From positions 20,002 through 84,001 of the forward strand of contig CALUMU010000011.1 in the NCBI GenBank assembly GCA_944321825.1: a DNA stretch of 64,000 nt. Reading direction: 5' to 3'. This stretch comes from Candidatus Amulumruptor caecigallinarius. Its GTDB lineage: Bacteria > Bacteroidota > Bacteroidia > Bacteroidales > Muribaculaceae. A program made the translations under genes and the position numbers. Numbering within the stretch: the first letter of the stretch is position 1; each line of letters begins with the position of its first letter. Under the pieces are notes generated by a model. It worked only from the letters and a program-made list of their open reading frames with translations, did no database searches and was not told the DNA's origin. Shown here piece by piece: positions 54,890-63,548 of this stretch.

Positions 54890-56056
54890 ATGGGCGACCA
54901 GAGATATATGCGCCGTGGCGTGTCGGCCTCAAAGGAGGATGTCCACGCAGCCATCAAAAATGTCGACAAGGGCATATTCCCTAAAGCATTCTGCAAGATC
55001 ATCCCCGACATACTCGGCGGTGACCCCGACTACTGCAACATCATGCATGCCGACGGTGCCGGCACCAAATCGTCGCTCGCCTATCTCTACTGGCGCGAGA
55101 CAGGCGACCTCAGCGTGTGGAAAGGTATCGCCCAGGATGCCTTGGTTATGAACATCGACGACCTGCTGTGTGTAGGTGCCACAGAGGGCATCCTCGTGTC
55201 ATCGACCATAGGGCGCAACAAGATGCTCATCCCGGGCGAAGTGATAGCCGCAATCATCAACGGCACTGAAGAACTCCTTGCCGACCTCCGCGCCCAAGGC
55301 ATAGGCATCTACAGCACCGGCGGCGAGACTGCCGACGTTGGCGACCTCGTGCGCACCATCATAGTGGATTCCACCGTCACCTGCCGCATGAAACGCTCCG
55401 ATGTCATCAACAACGCCAACATCTCCGCCGGCGATGTCATCGTGGGTCTGGCTTCATACGGCAAGGCTACCTACGAGGACGGATATAACGGCGGCATGGG
55501 CAGCAACGGGCTGACTTCAGCCCGCCATGACGTGTTTGCCCATTATCTTGCAGAGAAATATCCCGAAAGCTTCGATGCCGCCGTGCCCGCCGACCTCGTG
55601 TATTCCGGCACGAAGCATCTGACCGATGCCGTGGATGGCTCTCCTATCGATGCCGGCAAACTCGTGCTATCACCGACACGCACCTATGCCCCTGTAGTCA
55701 AGAAGATACTTGACCAGCTGCGTCCTGAAATCCACGGCATGGTCCACTGCTCAGGCGGTGCGCTGACCAAGGTGATGCACTTCGTGGAGGGCAAGCATAT
55801 CGTCAAAGACAACCTGCTCCCCATCCCTCCCCTGTTCCGGCTGATTGCCCAGCAGAGCGGCACCGACCCTGCCGAGATGTACAAGGTATTCAACATGGGT
55901 ATGCGCCTTGAGGTATATGTCGCTCCACAATATGCCGACCGCATCATCGACATCGCCAAGTCATTCGACATCGACGCACAGATTATCGGACACGTCGAGG
56001 ATGCCCCAGCCAACCGCCTGACCATCCAGTCAGAGCTCGGCACCTTCGAATACTAA
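54890..56056 (+). CDS. purM: phosphoribosylaminoimidazole synthetase (AIR synthase) PurM
   Basis: The 388-residue enzyme of the PurM/SelD fold starts MGDQRYMRRGVSASKEDVHA. It has MHADGAGTKSSLAYLYWRET, ALVMNIDDLLCVGA (metal Asp residues), STGGETADVGDLVRT and IVGLASYGKATYEDG, and a C-terminal NMGMRLEVYV. It closes the imidazole ring from FGAM with ATP. Slightly longer than the E. coli enzyme (~345), as in other Bacteroidetes. No terminator was seen directly after it. Confidence 0.9.
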   Translation: MGDQRYMRRGVSASKEDVHAAIKNVDKGIFPKAFCKIIPDILGGDPDYCNIMHADGAGTKSSLAYLYWRETGDLSVWKGIAQDALVMNIDDLLCVGATEGILVSSTIGRNKMLIPGEVIAAIINGTEELLADLRAQGIGIYSTGGETADVGDLVRTIIVDSTVTCRMKRSDVINNANISAGDVIVGLASYGKATYEDGYNGGMGSNGLTSARHDVFAHYLAEKYPESFDAAVPADLVYSGTKHLTDAVDGSPIDAGKLVLSPTRTYAPVVKKILDQLRPEIHGMVHCSGGALTKVMHFVEGKHIVKDNLLPIPPLFRLIAQQSGTDPAEMYKVFNMGMRLEVYVAPQYADRIIDIAKSFDIDAQIIGHVEDAPANRLTIQSELGTFEY

Positions 56057-56260
56057 AAAACTGTTTTCCAAGAAAATTGCGTATATTTGACTCCGTCCAA
56101 TATACTCACGCTCGGCAATGTTCAAATAAATTTGACATTGCGCTCGACTTATCGCTATATTTGTGAATCCTGGCGGCAGTAGCCGCTGAGATTCATCGAT
56201 TATAATTACGTTCACTCTAACCCCTTACTGCCAATGAAATAAACGCACTATCGACATAAG
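56057..56260 (+). promoter_or_regulatory. non-coding stretch with three -7 boxes and a hairpin
   Basis: TATATTTG (56082-56089), TAAATTTG (56127-56134) and TATATTTG (56156-56163) lie within 82 bp. The last has TTG at 56132-56134 with a 21-bp spacer. Directly downstream is a hairpin (56165-56194): GAATC/GATTC outer and GCGGC/GCCGC inner stem around AGTA. The loop side GGCAGTA can alternatively pair with TACTGCC about 50 bp on (around 56225-56231). Suggests a short RNA leader or independent small RNA. Confidence 0.5.
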
Positions 56261-56446
56261 GAAAAAAGAGCTTTAGCTTTATTGTAGACTACTCAAAACT
56301 TCGACACTTTTGACACCGTCTCTACAAATGAAAGTTAAGGCTCACGCTTGATTCATAAGCGTGGGCTTTCATTTGTGATATACGACGGTGTAGGTAGTCG
56401 AAGACCTTGAGTAGTATATAGCAAATCGGGTCCACGCTCTTTTTGT
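56261..56446. ncRNA. candidate structured RNA, long interrupted foldback, 6S-like outline
   Basis: Nested complementary blocks: AAAAAGAGC (56263-56271) with GCTCTTTTT (56436-56444); ACTACTCAA (56288-56296) with TTGAGTAGT (56407-56415); CTTCGAC (56299-56305) with GTCGAAG (56397-56403); ACACCGTC (56313-56320) with GACGGTGT (56384-56391); ACAAATGAAAG (56324-56334) with CTTTCATTTGT (56366-56376); CACGCTT (56343-56349) with AAGCGTG (56357-56363). The closing stem, a large bubble and a long apical hairpin over ~185 nt recall 6S RNA. Both strands end in T-runs, so orientation is open; a MITE is the main alternative. Confidence 0.5.
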
Positions 56447-56517
56447 GTCCACACCCCAGCCACCAAAGCCCGATGATACAGGGAAACCACAATTTCTAAC
56501 CAATCTTCAAAAAAATC

Positions 56518-57482
56518 ATGAAATCAAGCAAATCATTATTAGTATCATTACTCGTTACAGGTGTCACCATGCCGCTCTCAGCCGCTACATGGCGGCTAAA
56601 CCCCAATCCCGAAGCCAAAGCCGACTTTACCTCCATAGCCGATGCTATGGCTGACGACCGCGTCAACGAAGGCGACGAGCTGCTCCTTGATCCGGGACAA
56701 TATGACGATGATGTAACCCTGACCAAAAACAATATCACACAGGTCCGGGCCGCTTCCTGTCGGAAAACAGCACATGGCAGTCAGCCGGTCAGGCATCGAT
56801 AGGGACTATCACACTCTCTGAGTATAGCACTTTACAAGGATGTACAGTATCAAAATATGTTTATGTTAACAAAAATACCAAACTCAGACGGTGTAGTATA
56901 GAAAAAGGTGTAGATAAAATAAATGGTGAGAATGTAATTATAGAAAACAACTTTATAAGAAAATTCTTTCAAGTTTCGTTAGAAAATACGATAATACGGA
57001 ATAATATCGTACTTGGTTGCTCTATATCTGGAAATGCTTCTTTGAGTAAAAATTGTACCATTGAAAACAATGTCGTATACAATAACGGTGGAAGCGGCAT
57101 TGCTCAATTTGATAATTCCACAATTAGAAATAATATACTTATAGCTGACTATCCATTAAATTCTCTAAACACCTGCATCGTAACTAATAATGTTGTAAAA
57201 GGGGATGCTATTAGTAGTTATCCTGACAATATCTATGGGGCGACGATGGCTAATACATTCATTGATGACGTGTCAGCCGACCGTTATCTGCTCCGCGACG
57301 ACAGCATTGCAAAGGGTCAGGCTACGGACGGTGGTGACTGCGGCGCATTCGGCGGAACGACACCCTATGTGCTGTCAGGCATACCTGTCAACATGCCCCA
57401 CTTTGTCAATGTGTCAATCCCGTCATCTCCTACCGATGGCAAACTGAATATCAAACTCAAAATAGCCACTCAAAATGAATAA
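56518..57482 (+). pseudogene. secreted right-handed beta-helix protein, broken by a frameshift
   Basis: Part 1 (56518 to ~56746) encodes MKSSKSLLVSLLVTGVTMPL, a signal peptide, and a pectate-lyase-like opening with FTSIADAMADDRVNEGDELL and LDPGQYDDDVTL. At 56747-56749 (GGG) the frame is lost; adding one G restores it: ITQVR continues GRFLSENSTWQ and runs to the stop at 57480-57482. Part 2 has parallel beta-helix rungs (IIENNFIRKF, TIIRNNIVLG, CTIENNVVYNNG, STIRNNIL). A one-base deletion or a sequencing error explains it. The middle (56850-57200) is very AT-rich. The end overlaps the next ATG by 8 bp. Confidence 0.75.
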
Positions 57483-58683
57483 GCCACTGCTATATGCACG
57501 GCGCATCGTGTTGGTATCGGCTTGCGTGGCTGCTTCAGCCATACCGACGAATGCAGATGTGCAGACAGAATATTTCTGGAACGACGACCCCGGTATAGGT
57601 CATGCCACGACCTTAGCACTTTCAGCATCCGACGCTGACGGCTACAGCCTGTCATCAATCCCTACCGACGTATTGCCCGAAGGGTTCAACCTGCTGGGCA
57701 TACGCTCCTCCAACAAGGGGCAGTGGTCACCCACCTACCTGACATACGTGTGGAACCGTACAATCCCTGTCAATCAGATCGATGCAGCGGAGTATTTTTG
57801 GGACAGCGACCCCGGCATCGGACGCGCCACGCAGATAGGCAACTTGGCGGACATCAACAATGCCGAGGGACCATTCTCCATAGACACCTCCGAACTGCCA
57901 AATGGCGAACACCTGCTTGGAATCAGAGTCAGGAGTAACGGACGATGGTCGACCACGTATATTAACCGTGTATTGATAAACCCCAATATGCCGATCAAGA
58001 TTATCGGGCTTGAGTATTTCTGGGGTTCAGACCCGGGTATCGGTAATGCCACATCCGTTGCACTGACTCCATCGCATGAAGTGGAGATAGACCCTCTGTC
58101 ACTACCGTTTCCCGATGAGGTGCTTGACGAGTACACACTATCGATGCGCCTGCAGACCAACGACGGCTGGGGTCCTACCTACACATGGAGCCACGACAAT
58201 ATCCCTGTGACAGATATAAATGTGGCTGAAGAAGACATCAGCCTCAACGTGGATGATACCAAAACCCTCTCAGCCAATGCACTCCCTGTGGACGCATTCC
58301 ATCCGGGTATAGCGTGGACGAGCGACAATCCTGAGATTGTAAGCGTAACATCAGCCGGCGAAGTTAAGGCCATGGCCAAAGGCACGACTCTGCTTCATGC
58401 CACCTCCACTCACTATCCGTCTATCGAAAAGACCTGCCGGGTTACAGTCTTTGACCAAGGACTGTCCCAGGCAGACATCCTGACCGATGGAGAAGTCACA
58501 GTCAGGGGCATCGACGGCGGCATCCTCGTAGAGGGTGTCTCGGAGGGCGTAGTGACCGTATATCTGCCCACAGGAGCCGTAGCGGCGCGACATGCGGCGA
58601 CTCCGTCACTCACCATACCTGCGGAGTCAGGTATCTTCCTTGTAGATGTCGGCGGTACCATCCATAAGATAGCGGTGCCTTAA
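57475..58683 (+). CDS. secreted protein with three EYFW-DPGIG repeats, Big_2 domain and T9SS-like C-terminus
   Basis: The 402-residue protein has a signal peptide (MNKPLLYARRIVLVSACVAA). Three ~70-75-residue repeats each open with EYFWNDDPGIGHAT, EYFWDSDPGIGRAT and EYFWGSDPGIGNAT (near residues 32, 104 and 177) and contain LLGIRSSNKGQWSPTY-like segments. Residues ~240-325 form a bacterial Ig-like (Big_2) domain (ISLNVDDTKTLSANALPVDA). The last ~75 residues (GVVTVYLPTGAVAAR, then GIFLVDVGGTIHKIAVP) resemble a type IX secretion sorting domain. Function unknown; likely surface-exposed. Translationally linked to the broken beta-helix gene. Confidence 0.7.
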   Translation: MNKPLLYARRIVLVSACVAASAIPTNADVQTEYFWNDDPGIGHATTLALSASDADGYSLSSIPTDVLPEGFNLLGIRSSNKGQWSPTYLTYVWNRTIPVNQIDAAEYFWDSDPGIGRATQIGNLADINNAEGPFSIDTSELPNGEHLLGIRVRSNGRWSTTYINRVLINPNMPIKIIGLEYFWGSDPGIGNATSVALTPSHEVEIDPLSLPFPDEVLDEYTLSMRLQTNDGWGPTYTWSHDNIPVTDINVAEEDISLNVDDTKTLSANALPVDAFHPGIAWTSDNPEIVSVTSAGEVKAMAKGTTLLHATSTHYPSIEKTCRVTVFDQGLSQADILTDGEVTVRGIDGGILVEGVSEGVVTVYLPTGAVAARHAATPSLTIPAESGIFLVDVGGTIHKIAVP

Positions 58684-58713
58684 ACTACAAGGTCAAAACA
58701 AGCAAACACATCC

Positions 58714-58743
58714 AATCGGGCTGAAGTCGACTTCAGCCCGATT
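58714..58743 (+). terminator. 30-bp palindromic terminator
   Basis: AATCGGGCTGAAG and CTTCAGCCCGATT form a 13-bp perfect stem with loop TCGA, followed by AATTTTATT. It ends the repeat-protein transcript and is symmetrical, so it may also stop minus-strand transcription. Confidence 0.82.
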
Positions 58744-58745
58744 AA

Positions 58746-58767
58746 TTTTATTGCCTGATTGGCGGAT
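58746..58767. repeat. 22-bp direct repeat, left copy
   Basis: Identical to 60241-60262. The two copies flank the AlbA_2 gene; see findings. Confidence 0.85.
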
Positions 58768-58788
58768 GATACGGTAAATACAGGAGGT

Positions 58789-60171
58789 TTACGATTCTAT
58801 TATCTCCCAGTAACCACCGTTACGGGCACCTACTCTTTTGATAACTCCTTTCAGCTTCTTAACTTCTCTATCAACTGTAGTCGTTCCTACTCCAAGTTTC
58901 GCTGCAATTTCATTAAGAGATATTGACGGATTCCTCTTTATTATTGAGACAATTTCAGCTTGACGTGCGGTTAGATTAGCACCATTTTCAGCACCATTAG
59001 CACCATTAGCACAATTAGCACCATGGGAATCCTTAGTTGATTTAAGTCCTCCCCTTATACTCATAAAAATCTCGCGTGGGATGTCAACACATATTCCTCT
59101 TTGCTCCTCCTTAAATGTTGGACGCGCAAGACGAACCTTGTCAAACTCTGACATTATCTTTTCATATCCTCGACCCCATGCCTCTATAAATCCGGCAAGA
59201 TAGAAAGCCCGTGCTATTTTGGGATTGCGTGGCTTGGAAATATGTTTGCTCATCAAGGTCTCCACCGTATAACCATCGGGAAGTTCTCCTTCATTCCACA
59301 AGTGGATATGGTCATCATAAATACTCATCTGATTCCATGTTCCACTCTGGAGTTTGTGAACAATGCTGTTAAATATGATTTCTCGTAGAGCTTCCTTGGG
59401 AATTTCCAAAGGTTCCTTCCTCTGCAAACCTTCATAATGAATCGGACGGATCAGATACTTGGCACTTAATACCTGCATTATCTTGTCTGTCATCTGTATG
59501 AGATTGCCAGTAATCTCATCTTGGTTCAATAAGTCCGCATTATCAATTCCAAATCGACCAATCTTGAAACTTGACGTTGCAAATTTTCGTTGAGGGTATT
59601 TGCCAAACAAAAGTACCGCACCATTGGCAGGAATACCATCTTTGATCAATCCTAAATTTTCAAGGACATCAGCCTTTGAATACTTGCGTGATTCGGAGTC
59701 CATACGTCCCGCATCAATGGCATGATCCAGAAAATAATCTATGGCAGCATCGTCAATATCATCCAATGTCACACAGTCACATGGCAAATCTTCCCAATTC
59801 ACTCCCATCTTTTTCAAAAGGAACTGATGAAGGGCGTTCCCGCGAAGTTCCTGCTTGGTGGCTCCACTGCGATAATAATATACGCCACGGCAAGATATTG
59901 GCATCAGCGACGGCTCAATGATAATTTCAATAACATCCTTACCATCCTTTTCAATATGATTAATCTCAGGGACTACTCCTGTATTGTTGATAATCTTATT
60001 GGGAATATCTTCCAACTGCTGGTGCAGCTTATCCACACCCACAACGCTCAAATCATCGTCAATGCCGATGTATATCTTACCACCATAAGCATTGGCAAAG
60101 CCGGATACCCATTTCAAGTATTCGTCCTTCCAAATGCGCTTATGCTCTATGTTCTGATTCTCCTGATTCAT
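58789..60171 (-). CDS. AlbA_2 (Schlafen-like) DNA/RNA-binding regulator with ATPase-like and winged-helix domains
   Basis: The 460-residue protein opens MNQENQNIEHKRIWKDEYLK and has WVSGFANAYGGKIYIGIDDD, the AlbA_2 core (E...K...FAN..GG.I.IG..D). The middle holds IPKEALREIIFNSIVHKLQSG and HIHLWNEGELPDG, resembling the HATPase_c_4 region of this family, and FIEAWGRGYEKI. A linker of GAN repeats (GANCANGANGAENGAN) leads to a C-terminal winged helix (LTARQAEIVSIIKRN, LNEIAAKLGVGTTTVDREVK). Such proteins are transcription regulators or, in some cases, defence-related. Codons are AT-rich compared with neighbours and the gene lies between direct repeats. A full promoter ends 4 bp before the ATG. 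Confidence 0.8.
   Translation of the reverse strand: MNQENQNIEHKRIWKDEYLKWVSGFANAYGGKIYIGIDDDLSVVGVDKLHQQLEDIPNKIINNTGVVPEINHIEKDGKDVIEIIIEPSLMPISCRGVYYYRSGATKQELRGNALHQFLLKKMGVNWEDLPCDCVTLDDIDDAAIDYFLDHAIDAGRMDSESRKYSKADVLENLGLIKDGIPANGAVLLFGKYPQRKFATSSFKIGRFGIDNADLLNQDEITGNLIQMTDKIMQVLSAKYLIRPIHYEGLQRKEPLEIPKEALREIIFNSIVHKLQSGTWNQMSIYDDHIHLWNEGELPDGYTVETLMSKHISKPRNPKIARAFYLAGFIEAWGRGYEKIMSEFDKVRLARPTFKEEQRGICVDIPREIFMSIRGGLKSTKDSHGANCANGANGAENGANLTARQAEIVSIIKRNPSISLNEIAAKLGVGTTTVDREVKKLKGVIKRVGARNGGYWEIIES
58978..59025. repeat. nine-base tandem repeats in the AlbA_2 gene
   Basis: AGCACCATT occurs at 58978, 58990 and 58999, then AGCACAATT and AGCACCATG follow (to 59025). On the coding strand they give the GAN-repeat linker. 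Units are multiples of three, so length changes would keep the frame. Confidence 0.8.
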
Positions 60172-60175
60172 ATAG

Positions 60176-60206
60176 CAAATATATTACACACTGCTGACAT
60201 ACACAA
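60176..60206 (-). promoter_or_regulatory. promoter of the AlbA_2 gene
   Basis: On the minus strand TTG (60206-60204), a 20-bp spacer and TATATTTG (60183-60176), an excellent match. Four bases separate it from the ATG at 60171, implying a leaderless message. Confidence 0.7.
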
Positions 60207-60240
60207 TAGTACATTCCTTAACAGGCAGGGCTGACGGATT

Positions 60241-60262
60241 TTTTATTGCCTGATTGGCGGAT
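60241..60262. repeat. 22-bp direct repeat, right copy
   Basis: Identical to 58746-58767. Its TTG (60246-60248) also stands 20 bp before TATCTTGC (60269-60276), a possible but imperfect promoter of the esterase gene. Confidence 0.82.
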
Positions 60263-60285
60263 TTTTGCTATCTTGCAGACACTAA

Positions 60286-61539
<1,254 letters not shown>

Positions 61540-61592
61540 CAATCATCCGCACACACCAATCTACAAACATCAATCAATACACACATCTAATT

Positions 61593-62090
61593 ATGAAAAA
61601 GCTGGCTTCTTTCGCCCTGATGTTACTGTCAGCAATATCCATCGGTGCTTTCGCCCAGGAGGCGGACATGTCATGGATGGAAAAAGCTCCCGACAAGTAC
61701 CTCCCGGCGGCAACCCGGACAATCACCACAGCCACTTCCCCCTGCAACCAGAATGGGGAAGCCTTCAAGGACTTCATACCCAAATTCCGCACGGACAAAA
61801 GTTTCCGCAACTCAAGACTGCGCCTGACCGACGAGCAGAGCAAGATGTCTGCCGAAGCCCTCGACAGCCCCGACGGCTGGGAAATAGGCTGGAACCTGTT
61901 TAAAGCCTCGAAGAAAAACACGCGATGCGACAAATCCTATGGAACGTGGTTTAACGTCTCAGCCAACGAGGTATGCTTCATTCATCAGGATGTCCTACTT
62001 TGCGACGAATGGGGAGGCAGCACGGCCTATGCCCGCTTCCAGCGTATCGGCGGACAATGGTATCTCACCGCCCTGATGCTTGCCGGATAA
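61593..62090 (+). CDS. small exported protein, DUF4348-like
   Basis: The 165-residue protein has a signal peptide (MKKLASFALMLLSAISIGAF). The mature part includes FKDFIPKFRTDKSFRNSRLR, which resembles DUF4348 proteins of Bacteroidetes, then WEIGWNLFKASKKNTRCDKS and FQRIGGQWYLTALMLAG. Function unknown. It lies 53 bp after the esterase gene and 48 bp before the MltF-like gene. Confidence 0.7.
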   Translation: MKKLASFALMLLSAISIGAFAQEADMSWMEKAPDKYLPAATRTITTATSPCNQNGEAFKDFIPKFRTDKSFRNSRLRLTDEQSKMSAEALDSPDGWEIGWNLFKASKKNTRCDKSYGTWFNVSANEVCFIHQDVLLCDEWGGSTAYARFQRIGGQWYLTALMLAG

Positions 62091-62138
62091 AGGCCGACAG
62101 GCTCAATATATGGTGTATTCCGTATCGCACATCATGCC

Positions 62139-63548
62139 ATGAGGAGATTCCGACTGCTACCTATACTGCTTGCTGTGACACTGACAGTGTCGATAGCCAT
62201 GTCCGGTTGCCGCAACAAGGCCACACGCCTTGACAGCGGCGGCTCGGAAACGACCAGCGCAGGATGGCCCGACACACTGAGGGTAGCGACCCTCTACAGC
62301 CCTCTGTCATATTTCATCTACCGCGACCAGCCCATGGGCTACGACTACGACTTGTTGACTCAGCTCACCAAGGACAAGGGTATGCATCTCGACCTCAAAG
62401 TCGCACCGAGCCTCAACCGCGCAGTGGAGATGCTTGACTCCGGGCTTGTCGACCTTATAGCCTACGAAGTGCCGATTACTGCGGAATACAAAGACTTGGT
62501 CATCCCTGCCGGACCTGAGAACACCACTTATCAGGTACTCGTGCAGCCCAAGAGCGACAGCCTCATCACCGATGTGACGCAGCTCGTAGGACGCGATGTA
62601 TATGTGGAGAACGATTCCAAATACATGGCCCGGATGCAGAACCTCGACTCAGAGCTCGGCGGTGGCATCAATATCCACGCAATCGACAAAGACACCCTCA
62701 TCACCGAGGACTTAATCGAGATGGTGTCAGAGGGAAAGATACCCCTGACCGTGGTGGACTCCGACATAGCCCGCATCAACAAGACGTATTACAATGACCT
62801 TGATGTGACCATGCAACTGAGCTATCCGCAACGCTCCGCATGGGGAGTATCACCGTCGACTCCGTGGCTGGCCGACTCCATCACATCGTGGAGCAAAATG
62901 GAAAAGCCTCGCATGGCACGCGCCGCGCTGCTTAAACGCTACTTCGAGCTGAGCAAAAACTCCAGCACCAAGCCCAACGAGCCTGAGACTTTGACCTTTA
63001 AAAACGGAGTCATATCGCCCTATGATGCGCTGTTCCGCCGCTACGCCAAGGACATCAGCTGGGACTGGCGGCTGCTGGCAGCCCAGGGACATGCCGAAAG
63101 CCGGTTCAACCCCGAAGCCCGGAGCTGGGCAGGAGCCCGGGGGATAATGCAGATAATGCCCAAGACCGCACAGGCCTACGGAGTGAGCATCGACGAGATA
63201 GCCGACAACAACACCAACATCAAGACCGCCACAAACATAATCAAGTCGCTCAACGACATGTTCAAGTCACGAGTGCCGGACCCGACGGAACGCAACAAAT
63301 TCATCCTTGCCGCCTACAATGCCGGTCCGGCCCACATACTTGACGCGATAGCCCTCGCCAAGAAATACGGCAAGGACCCTACAAAGTGGGACGGCAACGT
63401 CGCCGAGGCCATATTGATGAAAACCAATCCGCAGTACTACAACGACCCGGTGGTCAAATACGGCTATTGCCGGGGGCGTGAAACCTACGCCTACGTCAAC
63501 AAGGTCATGGATTATTACAACCAAGCCAAAGCCAAAGTGCCGCAATAA
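62139..63548 (+). CDS. MltF-like lytic transglycosylase lipoprotein
   Basis: The 469-residue protein has a signal with lipidation site near Cys24 (VSIAMSGC). Residues ~45-285 form a type 3 solute-binding domain (DTLRVATLYSPLSYFIYRDQ, GYDYDLLTQLTKDKGMHLDL). The C-terminal part is an SLT transglycosylase with catalytic Glu in HAESRFNPEARSWAGARGIM, QIMPKTAQAYG and FILAAYNAGPAHI. It cleaves murein glycan strands at the inner face of the outer membrane and the binding domain probably regulates it by binding muropeptides. It resembles the orphan protein at 31436 in its first half. Confidence 0.9.
   Translation: MRRFRLLPILLAVTLTVSIAMSGCRNKATRLDSGGSETTSAGWPDTLRVATLYSPLSYFIYRDQPMGYDYDLLTQLTKDKGMHLDLKVAPSLNRAVEMLDSGLVDLIAYEVPITAEYKDLVIPAGPENTTYQVLVQPKSDSLITDVTQLVGRDVYVENDSKYMARMQNLDSELGGGINIHAIDKDTLITEDLIEMVSEGKIPLTVVDSDIARINKTYYNDLDVTMQLSYPQRSAWGVSPSTPWLADSITSWSKMEKPRMARAALLKRYFELSKNSSTKPNEPETLTFKNGVISPYDALFRRYAKDISWDWRLLAAQGHAESRFNPEARSWAGARGIMQIMPKTAQAYGVSIDEIADNNTNIKTATNIIKSLNDMFKSRVPDPTERNKFILAAYNAGPAHILDAIALAKKYGKDPTKWDGNVAEAILMKTNPQYYNDPVVKYGYCRGRETYAYVNKVMDYYNQAKAKVPQ

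Noticed and set aside
56030..56215. 61-codon minus-strand frame over the purM end
   Set aside because: Overlaps purM and the hairpin; no family features.
58978..59025. Tandem repeats considered as a CRISPR
   Set aside because: Units are 9 bp without spacers and lie inside a coding frame.
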